Assembly: GCF_900182595.1 (NCBI RefSeq)
Contig: NZ_FXTN01000001.1
Coordinates: 62,001 to 126,000, forward strand
DNA from: Pedobacter westerhofensis
GTDB taxonomy: Bacteria > Bacteroidota > Bacteroidia > Sphingobacteriales > Sphingobacteriaceae
DNA length: 64,000 nt
Direction of reading: 5' to 3'
The translations under genes were made by a program, and so were the position numbers. The notes beneath the pieces are model-generated. The model was not told the origin of the DNA. It saw nothing but the letters and a program-made list of their open reading frames with translations, and did no database searches. Positions 34,519 through 43,039 of this stretch are shown here, in pieces (the first letter of the stretch is position 1; each line of letters opens with the position of its first letter).

Positions 34519-35193
34519 TTAATATTCTTCTGATACGCCTAAAGCACTATCGTAAAACCGCCCGCTTTCCATCCCGTAGTTAATAGCCTCATAAATATTA
34601 TCTGCTGCAATTTCTGCAGTTAATGGTGCCTGATCGCCTCCAAGTTTTGTTTGCACCCAGCCAGGATGTACTGGCGTTACTGAGATGTTTTTTCCCTGCA
34701 GGCGTTTTGCCAGCATAGCTGCATACATATTTATTGCTGCTTTGGACATTCTGTACGATGGCCCGTTCACATCAGCATTGCGGGGCAGGCCCATGTTACT
34801 GGATATAAATACAATCTTAGCCCCTTCATTAAGCTTGGTGAGAAGAGGTTCCGTGAAAAATACTGATCCGGTAACATTGGTATCAATAGTAAGTTTAAAA
34901 GCATCTGCTTCCGGCTCGATCGCAAATACATCTGGTGCTGCACCAGCATTATTAATAAACAGGTCTATCTTTTTAGTCTGATTGTTTATGTATTGAACCG
35001 CATTTTTCAGGCTTTGGCTGTCGGTTACATCCAGTTGTACAACCTCAAGGTTTTCATGAGAGATTTCAGGTAATGTACCGGACCTGGTTGTCCCTATTAT
35101 ATTATAATTTTCCTTAAGTAATTTTTTTACCAGGGCCATACCTATACCGCTGCTAATTCCGGTGATAACAGCAGTTTTAATTGGATTATTCAT
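34519..35193 (-). CDS. Short-chain dehydrogenase/reductase
   Basis: 224 residues with the classical SDR motifs: TGISSGIG (residues ~10-17) for NAD(P) binding, INNAGAAP (NNAG), SSNMG region for the catalytic serine, and YRMSK (Tyr-x3-Lys). Slightly shorter than the usual 245-260 residues and of the CsgA/sniffer-like type. Cytoplasmic oxidoreductase, substrate unknown. Spaced 35 bp from the upstream ester-cyclase-like gene, so likely cotranscribed. Confidence 0.92.
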   Translation of the reverse strand: MNNPIKTAVITGISSGIGMALVKKLLKENYNIIGTTRSGTLPEISHENLEVVQLDVTDSQSLKNAVQYINNQTKKIDLFINNAGAAPDVFAIEPEADAFKLTIDTNVTGSVFFTEPLLTKLNEGAKIVFISSNMGLPRNADVNGPSYRMSKAAINMYAAMLAKRLQGKNISVTPVHPGWVQTKLGGDQAPLTAEIAADNIYEAINYGMESGRFYDSALGVSEEY

Positions 35194-35228
35194 TATCTAT
35201 GTCTGTTTAAAGGTTTATTACTTTTTGC

Positions 35229-35702
35229 TTAGTCGATCGCAAACCCATTCGTCGTCCATGCTCCGCTTTGCAGGAGTAGGCCAAACCAGTCTTCCAAATG
35301 CCAGGTATGGGTCAGTTTTCCATCTTTAAGATGGTGGAATTCATGAAGGGCAACCGCTACCTTTTTCTGAGTTGAGGGAATACCGAGCAGATCTGCGTTG
35401 TGGGTAAATGATATTTCCGCACGCACGCCTGCACGTTCATGCGTACCATATATTTCGTGAATAACTATTTCAACGTCAGGAAACGTTAATGAAAAACGGT
35501 TGATGATTTCCTGTAGTCCTGGCGGACCTGCTTTTTGACCAGGTGCAAGTGGTATGTCCTGCCAGTCCGGACTGCAAACTTCATAAAGGACCTGGGTTTG
35601 TTTTGTTTTCCAGACTCCGTAAAACCTCTCTATCGAAAGGCGTTCTTCTGCGGTAAGTGCCTCTACTGCATTATTTATTTCATTTTGATTAAACATATTC
35701 AT
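35229..35702 (-). CDS. SnoaL-type ester cyclase-like protein
   Basis: Start set at ATG 35702 (MNMFNQNEIN); the longer frame uses TTG. 157 residues in the NTF2 fold: ERFYGVWKTKQTQVLYEVCSPDWQDIPLAPG, GLQEIINRFSLTFPDVEIVIHEIYG, then EFHHLKDGKLTHTWHLEDWFGLLLQ. Typical of the polyketide-cyclase/ester-cyclase proteins that are common in soil Bacteroidota. Upstream of the SDR gene in the same orientation. The spacer to the divergent lipoprotein gene contains GAGAAA-AG-TTTCTC flanked by T-runs. Confidence 0.85.
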   Translation of the reverse strand: MNMFNQNEINNAVEALTAEERLSIERFYGVWKTKQTQVLYEVCSPDWQDIPLAPGQKAGPPGLQEIINRFSLTFPDVEIVIHEIYGTHERAGVRAEISFTHNADLLGIPSTQKKVAVALHEFHHLKDGKLTHTWHLEDWFGLLLQSGAWTTNGFAID

Positions 35703-35956
35703 ATGATTTGAATACAAATATCGTATGGTCTGTCATGACTATCGTGGTGACTATTACAGTATCTGATACCCTTGATTTTTTTTGAGAAAAGTTTCTCTTT
35801 TTTTGGCAACGTATAAAGCCTCTCTGACAGAATAATGAAGTGGATCGTCTGACATGCGTTTCCCAGCACCTTGCCGGAACATGCAGGGTGACTGGCGAAA
35901 TTCGGCGATTTTCCGAATGTGTTAACAATTTTGGCTGTTTGCTTGTTATAAGGGCT

Positions 35957-37018
35957 ATGGAAAAAAAAATCTACCTTACTATTACAACCTTACTATTATT
36001 TGTATCTACCTCTTTCATAGCATGCCATAAAAAAGGCGATCCTTCACCTGATCCACAGCCTGAGAGTAGTGTTGACGTTTATGTTGCCGGAAATAATGGG
36101 TCGGGGGCATCGTTATGGAAAAATGGAACTGCAGCCACTCTTCCATCGGGGACTGATGCAAATGATATTGAAACATCAGGTAATGATGTTTTCGTTTCAG
36201 GTTTTGGTATGAATAAAAATGATCGCTACGTTGCCAAATACTGGAAAAATGGTGTGTCCGTAGATCTGACGGACGGCACCCGAAATTCATATTGTTATGA
36301 CATCTACCTCAATGGGAACGACGTTTACGGCGCAGGGCGGCAGCAGGTGAGTAATGGTTCTACCTATGTTGCAACCTATTGGAAAAACGGAACTCAAGTA
36401 ACATTAGGCGATCCTTCCGAAAACAGTTTGGCAGCAGCGTTACTGATAACAGGCAGTGATATTTATGTAATAGGTAAACATAATAAAGCCGGCAATTCAC
36501 CTGTAGCCTGTTACTGGAAAAATGGTACGCTGGTTGATTTAAGTAATGAAAGTACTTATGCCGGCAATCAGGCAATAACGGTGTCAGGCAGTGATATTTA
36601 TATGCTTTGGTCGGCTACTTATAACAATGAGGGGCTTTCCAGAACGAGCTATTCGAAGAATTTTGGGGCACCGGTAGTGATCAAAGATGCTGCACAAAAC
36701 TTTGACGGTAATTCTATTGTCGTATCCGGCAGTGATGTTTATGTGTCTGGACTGGGCATCAGCACAACGGGGAATGTCTTTTCGCCAACTTATTATAAAA
36801 ACGAAAGCCCTGTATTGATCAATGATGGTCCAAAAAGCGCGTTTGCTACAAATATAACGATAAATAATAGTGATGTATACGTTGCAGGCTGGACAGAAAA
36901 TGTGGCTGCCGGTAACTCTCCTGCAGCATGTTTTTGGAAAAATGGCAAGATTACTTTATTGGGAAGCGGCACATCCCAGTCATTAGCGAGAAAGATTGTT
37001 GTGGTAAAGAAGTCATAA
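35957..37018 (+). CDS. Lipoprotein with seven YWKNG-type repeats (predicted beta-propeller)
   Basis: Start chosen at ATG 35957, which gives a proper lipoprotein signal (YLTITTLLLFVSTSFIAC); the frame open to 35840 has none. After the KKGDPSPDPQPESS linker come seven repeats of about 45 residues, each with D-(V/I)-Y-V-x-G near the start and (Y/F)WKNG-x3-x-L in the middle; repeats 5 and 6 are more degenerate (SKN, YKNE). The unit length and count suggest a seven-bladed propeller on the cell surface. Ligand unknown. A strong hairpin follows the gene. Confidence 0.8.
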   Translation: MEKKIYLTITTLLLFVSTSFIACHKKGDPSPDPQPESSVDVYVAGNNGSGASLWKNGTAATLPSGTDANDIETSGNDVFVSGFGMNKNDRYVAKYWKNGVSVDLTDGTRNSYCYDIYLNGNDVYGAGRQQVSNGSTYVATYWKNGTQVTLGDPSENSLAAALLITGSDIYVIGKHNKAGNSPVACYWKNGTLVDLSNESTYAGNQAITVSGSDIYMLWSATYNNEGLSRTSYSKNFGAPVVIKDAAQNFDGNSIVVSGSDVYVSGLGISTTGNVFSPTYYKNESPVLINDGPKSAFATNITINNSDVYVAGWTENVAAGNSPAACFWKNGKITLLGSGTSQSLARKIVVVKKS

Positions 37019-37093
37019 AAATCAGCCTTATATCAACTGAAGAAAACTTAATTGCCCATGCTGCAAATGGGTGGCTACAATGCCACCAAGGTA

Positions 37094-37136
37094 GGACGGC
37101 AACAGCAGCAGGACTATCCCGCTGCTGTTGTCGTCC
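37094..37136 (+). terminator. Strong hairpin between convergent genes
   Basis: A 16-bp stem with one G-T pair (GGACGGCAACAGCAGC / GCTGCTGTTGTCGTCC) closes a short inner stem and a 5-nt loop. It lies between the repeat-lipoprotein gene and the convergent SDR gene and most likely stops both. No perfect T-tract follows on either side. Confidence 0.65.
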
Positions 37137-37181
37137 AGCAATGTTTCTGGTTTTACTATTTCACTTTAATTCAGTTGGGAG

Positions 37182-37979
37182 TTAAACAGATCTGGTATGC
37201 CCACCATCTACACGCAATAATGCACCGGTTACATAATCGGCCATGGGGCTGGACAAGTACGCCACGGCAGCCGCAATTTCCTCCGGTTTGCCAAAACGTC
37301 CTACATCATTCTGCACAAACTGTTCAACGGCATTGCGCTCAATATCGGCCCAATTATCGCCCCAGCCGTATTGCCCAGCCATATTGAGTAGCATATCACG
37401 CGTATTTTCTACCAGCATTGGTCCGGGAGCGACTGTGTTTGAGGTGATGCCAGTACCCTTGAGTTCGCGGGCCAGCGATACGGTCAGGTTATGACGCGCA
37501 GCAGTTGCCGCTAAATAATCAGGCTGCAAAGCAAATGGTTCAATACCGCCGGAAGATCCTATCTGAACCATCCTGCCCCAGCCCAGAGTTTTCATAGCGG
37601 GCAATAAACGGTGTATCATGCGCACATAGGCCAGCACATTCACATTATAGCTGTCGCGCCAGTCGTCTACGCCCACCTGCAGCCACGGCCTCGGCGTATA
37701 AGCGCCGGCGTTATTCACCAGTATGTCTACCGGTCCCCCAGCTAAAGCCCCGTTGGCTACAGCATCTGCACCTTCGTCTGTCGACAGATCTCCCAGCACA
37801 TAAATTGCTCGCCCGCCGGTATCGTTTATGCTCCTGGCTACCGTTGCCGCACGTTCCTCGTTACGGCCATGAACAACCACCTCGGCGCCTTCGGCAGCCA
37901 TTAAGCGTGCGATCGCTTCACCCAACCCTGCGCTGGAACCAGTAACCAGCACTCTTTTTGTTTTAAATTTCAGATCCAT
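37182..37979 (-). CDS. Short-chain dehydrogenase/reductase
   Basis: 265 residues, classical SDR: VLVTGSSAGLGEAIARLMAAEGAEVVVHGR (TGxxxGxG), DILVNNAGAY, IGSSGG catalytic serine. The usual Tyr-x3-Lys is present as YLAATAARHN, where the lysine position reads differently (Y-L-A-A-T-A-A), so the active site may be altered. Ends in GALLRVDGGHT as expected. Divergent from an HxlR gene with two ACTTAC dyads in the spacer, the likely regulator. Confidence 0.88.
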   Translation of the reverse strand: MDLKFKTKRVLVTGSSAGLGEAIARLMAAEGAEVVVHGRNEERAATVARSINDTGGRAIYVLGDLSTDEGADAVANGALAGGPVDILVNNAGAYTPRPWLQVGVDDWRDSYNVNVLAYVRMIHRLLPAMKTLGWGRMVQIGSSGGIEPFALQPDYLAATAARHNLTVSLARELKGTGITSNTVAPGPMLVENTRDMLLNMAGQYGWGDNWADIERNAVEQFVQNDVGRFGKPEEIAAAVAYLSSPMADYVTGALLRVDGGHTRSV

Positions 37980-38008
37980 GGAATTCTTTTTATTACTTTT
38001 GTTAATTA

Positions 38009-38025
38009 ACTTACTTTAAGTAAGT
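38009..38025. promoter_or_regulatory. Putative HxlR operator: ACTTAC-N5-GTAAGT
   Basis: Exact 6-bp inverted arms around TTTAA, in the divergent spacer 30 bp upstream of the SDR start. The same arms recur at 38077-38090. Confidence 0.6.
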
Positions 38026-38076
38026 AAAGCTAAGGGGTGTATTTTATTAATACAAGAAGGCACCTGAAAGTCAGAA

Positions 38077-38090
38077 ACTTACCTGTAAGT
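38077..38090. promoter_or_regulatory. Putative HxlR operator: ACTTAC-CT-GTAAGT
   Basis: Exact 6-bp inverted arms with a 2-bp centre, 26 bp upstream of the HxlR ATG. Together with the dyad at 38009 it brackets the divergent promoter region, so one dimer could control both genes. Confidence 0.6.
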
Positions 38091-38115
38091 AACTGTTATT
38101 GAAAATGAGGTGGAT

Positions 38116-38499
38116 ATGAAAAAAGAAATTTCGAGAAAATGTGAGAGCGACCGTGACAACTGCCCGGTAAAGGATGTTTTGCACCGTGTGGGTGATAAGT
38201 GGTCGATGCTGACAGTGATCATATTATCAGACCATGGCACGCTGCGCTTTAACGAACTTCACCAGCTGATCGATGGCATATCTCAAAAAATGCTGACCGT
38301 TACCCTGAAAATGCTGGAAGCCGATGGGCTTGTAACACGGAAGATGTACGCACAGGTTCCCCCTAAGGTCGAGTACGCCTTAACCCCGCTTGGTGAAAGC
38401 CTGGTGACGCCGCTAATGCACCTGTACGACTGGGCGAATACCAATATGCCCGAGATCAAAGCTTCCCGTGAACGTTATGAAAAGGCGGTGGTATTATAA
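38116..38499 (+). CDS. HxlR-family transcriptional regulator
   Basis: Start at ATG 38116 (MKKEISRKCESDRDNCPVKD), preceded by a GAGG site. 127 residues, single winged-helix: the HxlR hallmark cysteine C-P-V near the start (DNCPVKDVLHRVGDKWSMLTVIIL), then LRFNELHQLIDGISQKMLTVTLKMLEADGLVTRK and VEYALTPLGESL. The N-terminal Cys is a candidate redox/electrophile sensor as in YodB/HypR. It faces an SDR gene across a spacer with two identical-arm dyads. Confidence 0.92.
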   Translation: MKKEISRKCESDRDNCPVKDVLHRVGDKWSMLTVIILSDHGTLRFNELHQLIDGISQKMLTVTLKMLEADGLVTRKMYAQVPPKVEYALTPLGESLVTPLMHLYDWANTNMPEIKASRERYEKAVVL

Positions 38500-38791
38500 A
38501 TAAGGACTTCCTTACAAACACGATCGTCTTGAGGAGGCATGATATCCTGCCACGACCAGGGGATATATTCAGCCCCTGTCAAATACTATACATCTATGGA
38601 AAGTGTGGTTTGCAGGGACAAGCCAGAATTTGCAAGATTGCATTGTTCAATACTGGGCATGTTATCTGTTCGAAAATGAACACAAATCAATAGTAAAGTT
38701 AACAAAAAGCTTGTTTTTAGGTGTTTACAGATGTTATTAGCTTTGGCACATACCTTGAACATCAGATCGTAATTAAACTAAAAGCAATCAG

Positions 38792-41158
38792 ATGTTAAAG
38801 CTAAATCTAAATATCGCACTCCGTAACCTTTGGAAAAACAAGGGCTTCACCCTAATAAATATAGGTGGTTTGGCTATTGGATTAGCTAGCTGTATGGTCT
38901 TGCTCCTGTATGTAAACAACGAGTGGAACTATGATAAGCAATTTACAAACTACCAAAACACTTACGTCGTATACAATAACATAAAGGCAAGCGATAAGAC
39001 TTTCAGCGTCCGGATCACGCCCAATGCAATGGCAGCTGAAATCAGGGCAAAAATACCGGGGATAGCTTATGCATCACATTCTGCAGACTACGGTTCGCAG
39101 TTGATCAGCTACCAGGATAGAAAATTCAAAAAACAAGCAATAGCTGCCGATCCGGCTTTTCTAAAGATCCTGGATTATAAATTTGTAAAAGGCAACCCAA
39201 ATACCGTGCTCCGCGAAGTGAACTCTGTTATCCTGACAAAAACTTTGGCTAAAAGCCTCTTCGGCAATGAAGATCCGATCAATAAAACTGTGAAATTTGA
39301 TAACAAAGAAAGTTTAAAAGTTGAAGCTGTTATCGAGGACGTCCCTGCCAACAGCAGTTTCAGCTTTGATTATCTGGTACCCTGGGCATTTGCAGAAAAG
39401 ATGTTGCCCGACATGAAGAATCCAAACTGGGGGGACAGTTCGTACTTAACACTGATACAATTACAAGACCAGAGCTTCTTCAACCAGATAAATGCAGCAA
39501 TCAGGGGAATCTTTGTTCGCCATGATAAAAACTCCAATTCAGAAGCTTTCCTGCACCCATTGGCTAAACTGCATCTGTATGGTGACTTTGAAAATGGAAA
39601 GTCTGTTGGAGGGCGAATAGACCAATTGAGGATACTTCTGGTTCTTGCATTTTGTATCCTTTTGATTGCCTGTATCAACTTCATGAATCTTACCACAGCA
39701 AAGTCAGGGAAAAGGGCAAAGGAAGTTGGTGTACGCAAGGCAATAGGTTCCAGCAGAAATGCACTGGTTTTCCAGTTTATCACCGAAAGTATGCTTATTT
39801 CTTTATTGAGTACTGCACTGGCCTTTGCGCTGGTAGAAATCAGCCTTCCCTATTTTAACAACCTGTTGGGTATCAGTCTTAAGATAGAATATGAGAACTG
39901 GAAATTCTGGATCACCTTGTTAGGCCTGGTGTTTTTTACCGGTGTGCTGGCTGGCAGCTATCCTGCATTCTACCTTTCCTCATTTGAATCTGTGAAAGCC
40001 TTGAAAGGTCTTTCCGTAAAAGCAGGTTCTTCATTTTCTGTTCGCAGTATCCTGGTGGTGTTCCAGTTTGTATTTGCGGTTTGCCTGATCATCTGCACCA
40101 CGGTAATTTATCAGCAGCTGAACTATATCAAAAATAAACCTGTTGGCTATAATAAGCATAACCTGATCCAGATCGAGGTGTCGGGAAAGTTGGATAACCA
40201 GAAAAAACTGGATTTGCTAAAAGACCGGCTGCTGAAATCTGGCGCTGCTACCCATGTAAGTTTCTTTAATGCAGATCTTAATTTTAACAGCAGGAATACA
40301 AATGCAGTAAGCTGGGGTGGCAAAAGCCCTAACGAAAGCACTCTGTTTAACTACCGCTCTGCAGGAAACGACTTTGTAGAGACCATGGGAACCAGAATGG
40401 TCGCAGGCCGTGAGTTTTCTGCTCAGTATTCAGATTCTAACCGGGTAATTATTAATGAAGCTGCAGTAAAAGTAATGGGGCTTAAACATCCTGTCGGCAC
40501 GACCATTACTTTCTGGGAGAGCCCTGTTGTTATCATTGGTGTGATGAAAGATTTTGTTTCGGCGTCGGCCTATCAGAAAGTTGCGCCGATGATTTTCCAT
40601 CCAGTTACCAGATTTAAAGCGGAAGTAGTCCTTCTGAGGTTGAATGAAGCCGAAAATATCGGATCGTCACTGGCTCAGGTAGACGACATTGTAAAAAGTA
40701 TGAATCCCGATTATCCGGTTAACCGCACCTTTATGGATGAATCTTTTGAGAAGAAGTTTGCTGAAGAGCAGCTTCTGGGCACCTTGTCTAACTGGTTTGG
40801 CGGGTTTGCGATATTTATTTCCTGCCTCGGTTTATTGGGCCTGGCATTATACATGGCGGAACAGCGTAAAAAGGAGATCAGTATACGCAAGGTACTTGGT
40901 GCAAGCACCTACAGCGTGTTGGCTTTGCTTAATGGAGATTTTATCAGGCTGGTGGCAATCGCTAATGTGATTGCGTTTCCACTTGGATATATCTTCGCCA
41001 GTAAGTGGCTTTCTGGCTTTGACTTCAGGGTAGATATTTCGTTATTGCCTTTTGCTTTGGCTGCAGTTCTCTCTGTGATCATTGCACTGCTAACAGTAAG
41101 TATTCAATCGGTAAAAGTAGCGAAGGCTAATCCGGTAGATGCCCTGAGAAGTGAATAG
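38792..41158 (+). CDS. MacB/FtsX-like ABC transporter permease
   Basis: 788 residues with the duplicated MacB_PCD + FtsX layout of Bacteroidota: N-terminal membrane helix (GFTLINIGGLAIGLASCMVLLLYV), periplasmic domain, three helices from about 285, a fusion-point helix (VVFQFVFAVCLIICTTVIYQQ), a second periplasmic domain and three C-terminal helices, ending KANPVDALRSE. The motifs AKSGKRAKEVGVRKAIGSSR and RKKEISIRKVLGAS are the conserved cytoplasmic loops. No ATPase gene is next to it, so the partner must be elsewhere. Probably exports or responds to antimicrobial compounds. Confidence 0.9.
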   Translation: MLKLNLNIALRNLWKNKGFTLINIGGLAIGLASCMVLLLYVNNEWNYDKQFTNYQNTYVVYNNIKASDKTFSVRITPNAMAAEIRAKIPGIAYASHSADYGSQLISYQDRKFKKQAIAADPAFLKILDYKFVKGNPNTVLREVNSVILTKTLAKSLFGNEDPINKTVKFDNKESLKVEAVIEDVPANSSFSFDYLVPWAFAEKMLPDMKNPNWGDSSYLTLIQLQDQSFFNQINAAIRGIFVRHDKNSNSEAFLHPLAKLHLYGDFENGKSVGGRIDQLRILLVLAFCILLIACINFMNLTTAKSGKRAKEVGVRKAIGSSRNALVFQFITESMLISLLSTALAFALVEISLPYFNNLLGISLKIEYENWKFWITLLGLVFFTGVLAGSYPAFYLSSFESVKALKGLSVKAGSSFSVRSILVVFQFVFAVCLIICTTVIYQQLNYIKNKPVGYNKHNLIQIEVSGKLDNQKKLDLLKDRLLKSGAATHVSFFNADLNFNSRNTNAVSWGGKSPNESTLFNYRSAGNDFVETMGTRMVAGREFSAQYSDSNRVIINEAAVKVMGLKHPVGTTITFWESPVVIIGVMKDFVSASAYQKVAPMIFHPVTRFKAEVVLLRLNEAENIGSSLAQVDDIVKSMNPDYPVNRTFMDESFEKKFAEEQLLGTLSNWFGGFAIFISCLGLLGLALYMAEQRKKEISIRKVLGASTYSVLALLNGDFIRLVAIANVIAFPLGYIFASKWLSGFDFRVDISLLPFALAAVLSVIIALLTVSIQSVKVAKANPVDALRSE

Positions 41159-41176
41159 TTGAAACGATGTTGATAC

Positions 41177-41296
41177 ACCACGCGGTGAACTCACTGGCAA
41201 TATTTCCTGGCAATTGTGTTCAAATTCAGTTGCAAATTTAAACACCGTGTAAAATTTCATTGGCTGAGAATAACCAATTTGTCCCTCCTTTGTCAT
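41177..41296 (-). pseudogene. Relic of a paralogue of the membrane-anchored protein at 12687-13751
   Basis: The first 40 codons of a leftward frame read MTKEGQIGYSQPMKFYTVFK then FATEFEHNCQEILPVSSPRG. The intact protein has the matching segment MSINGEVLRM...IAVPTEFEHNFKEILPLTDYS, and the DNA also matches (GGCAATAT-YTCCT-kG-AATTGTG-YTCAAATTCAGT). The rest of the gene is missing. It lies between the permease and SDR genes, 28 kb from the intact copy. Confidence 0.65.
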
Positions 41297-41324
41297 TCTT
41301 CCGCCATTAAATTCCTAATTGTAT

Positions 41325-41369
41325 CAATCGATCTAATTAAAATACATCTTTGTGTACCAAACGGTCTAA
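41325..41369. promoter_or_regulatory. Direct repeat CAATCGATCTAA / CAAACGGTCTAA
   Basis: Two 12-bp copies (41325-41336 and 41358-41369) 33 bp apart with three differences, just upstream of the SDR-TetR unit. The CGGTCTA core is what TetR-family sites in this group often show. Candidate operator for the TetR protein encoded downstream. Confidence 0.4.
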
Positions 41370-41384
41370 AATAAACAAACAAAG

Positions 41385-42134
41385 ATGAAGAGATTAGAGA
41401 ACAAAGTGGCAGTAGTAACTGGTGCTTCAAAAGGAATTGGTGCAGCCATTGCAAAAAGCCTGGCTGCCGAAGGTGCAAAAGTGATCGTCAACTATGCATC
41501 TGCTGCGGGAGATGCAGACAAAGTAGTTGCAGAAATTATTAAAAATGGAGGGATTGCAGTTGCTGTACAGGGCAATGTAGCAAATGAAGCAGATATAGAA
41601 AACCTGTTTGAAGCAACTCTTAAAAAGTACAACGGGGTTGATATTCTGGTTAATAATGCAGGTGTTTATAACTGGGGTACGCTGGAAGAGATTACTGAAG
41701 AGGGCTTTCATCACCAGTTTAACATCAACGTACTCGGTGTGCTATTGGCGTCAAAGGCTGCTGTCAAACACTTCTCTGTCACAGGCGGAAGCATTATCAA
41801 CATCGGATCGGGAGCATCCACAGTTACCCCGGCCGGAAGTGCGGTCTATACTGCAACCAAAAGTGCTGTTGATGGCATTACTGGTGTACTTTCTAAAGAA
41901 TTGGGCCCACGCAAAATACGTGTCAACTCTGTTAATCCGGGAATGGTAGAAACCGAAGGTTCCACCGCTGGTGGTTTTATCGGGAGTGAACTTGCCGATG
42001 CGATGGTAAAACAAACCCCGCTGCAACGTATGGGCCAGCCAGATGATATTGCCCAGGTAGTAACCTTTCTTGCCTCGGAAGAATCCAAATGGTTAACCGG
42101 TGAAATTATACTTGCCAGTGGCGGAGGCCGCTAA
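41385..42134 (+). CDS. Short-chain dehydrogenase/reductase (3-oxoacyl-reductase-like)
   Basis: 249 residues, classical FabG-type SDR: VTGASKGIGAAIAKSLAAEG, DILVNNAGVYNWG, INIGSGAST with catalytic serine, YTATKSAVDG (Tyr-x3-Lys), ending LTGEIILASGGGR. Cytoplasmic NAD(P)H-dependent oxidoreductase, substrate unknown. Followed after 45 bp by a TetR regulator gene in the same orientation, an arrangement common for electrophile- or drug-induced reductases. Confidence 0.92.
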   Translation: MKRLENKVAVVTGASKGIGAAIAKSLAAEGAKVIVNYASAAGDADKVVAEIIKNGGIAVAVQGNVANEADIENLFEATLKKYNGVDILVNNAGVYNWGTLEEITEEGFHHQFNINVLGVLLASKAAVKHFSVTGGSIINIGSGASTVTPAGSAVYTATKSAVDGITGVLSKELGPRKIRVNSVNPGMVETEGSTAGGFIGSELADAMVKQTPLQRMGQPDDIAQVVTFLASEESKWLTGEIILASGGGR

Positions 42135-42179
42135 AAAAATTTATAGCTTTGCTGTTTATTCGGCAAAGCTATTTTCATT

Positions 42180-42758
42180 ATGAGAACAAAAGATTTTGAT
42201 GAGCAGGAGATTTTACAAAAAGCGGTAAGACTATTCTGGCAGAAAGGTTATAATGGAACCTCTATGCAAGACCTGATTGACGGCCTGGGAATTGGACGTT
42301 CAAGTATCTATCATGCTTTTGGTGATAAACATACCCTATACGTTAAAGCCCTGGAGCTTTATCAGCAGGAAGGAACTAAACGGCTTGTTGAGGCCATAAA
42401 CACAGGCCCCAGCATCCAGGATGCCATCAGGAATCTCATGACAATGACTACATCAGATCGCGTTCCATGCGGTATACCCGAGAGTTGTTTTAAAGTAAAT
42501 GCGGGCGTGGAAGTGGCTGTTGATGACGAAGAAGTCTTAAAGCTCCTGCAGGAAGATGATGTGATCATCGAGAAAGCACTGTATACTGCAATTAAACAGC
42601 AACAGGATAGCGGCAAGCTTTCTGCAGCCAAAGATCCGCGTGCCCTGGCGCGTTTCATCTGCAACACCATTGCTGGCATGCGTGTGTACGCAAAAACTAA
42701 CAATGATAAAGCCTTTTTTAATGATATCCTCAATACCGCACTTGCCGTGTTTGATTAA
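42180..42758 (+). CDS. TetR/AcrR-family transcriptional regulator
   Basis: 192 residues. N-terminal HTH: LQKAVRLFWQKGYNGTSMQDLIDGLGIGRSSIYHAFGDKHTLYVKAL, the canonical TetR domain. The ligand-binding part is of the short YezE/TetR_C type (ARFICNTIAGMRVYAKTNNDKAFF). It most likely represses the preceding SDR gene and itself through the repeated CGGTCTA element upstream. An in-frame remnant of another gene follows its stop. Confidence 0.92.
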   Translation: MRTKDFDEQEILQKAVRLFWQKGYNGTSMQDLIDGLGIGRSSIYHAFGDKHTLYVKALELYQQEGTKRLVEAINTGPSIQDAIRNLMTMTTSDRVPCGIPESCFKVNAGVEVAVDDEEVLKLLQEDDVIIEKALYTAIKQQQDSGKLSAAKDPRALARFICNTIAGMRVYAKTNNDKAFFNDILNTALAVFD

Positions 42759-42944
42759 AAGCTATTTAAATTCTGCCTCTATGATAGGTTTGATTACGGG
42801 GGATGGGGAATTAGATATAACAGAAAAGGAACAGCTTACACCATTGATGGAAAACTAAGTTTGGAGTTGAAATTAATAAGCGGAGAAAATATCCTTGTAG
42901 GAATACCTAAATCCAGCAATTTTAACGACCTAAAAAAAATTTAG
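42759..42944 (+). pseudogene. 3' remnant of a gene with a PH-like membrane-protein C-terminus
   Basis: Directly after the TetR stop, the same frame reads about 61 codons ending at TAG 42942. It contains FDYGGWGIRYNRKGTAYTID, then GKLSLELKLISGENILVGIP, a pattern (GGWGIRY...AYxxxG..G.ELxLKxGExILIGTxxP) known from C-termini of small bacterial PH/YcxB-like membrane proteins. No start, membrane helices or first half are present. It looks like a deletion remnant joined to the TetR gene end. Confidence 0.6.
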
Positions 42945-43039
42945 AAAGATATCCGGAGCCGGCAGCATACCAGTTGAGTACACGCAGATTAAAGTATCAT
43001 CTGGTTACTGATCGTGTAGTTAATATTTCAGCACTGTAG

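Noticed and set aside
35784..35797. GAGAAA-AG-TTTCTC between T-runs as a terminator
   Set aside because: It lies between two divergent gene starts, where no transcript needs to end, and the loop would be only two bases.
42640..42858. Plus-strand 72-codon frame in the TetR/relic region
   Set aside because: It is an out-of-phase shadow of the TetR gene and of the PH-like remnant, which both have recognisable protein sequence in their own frame.
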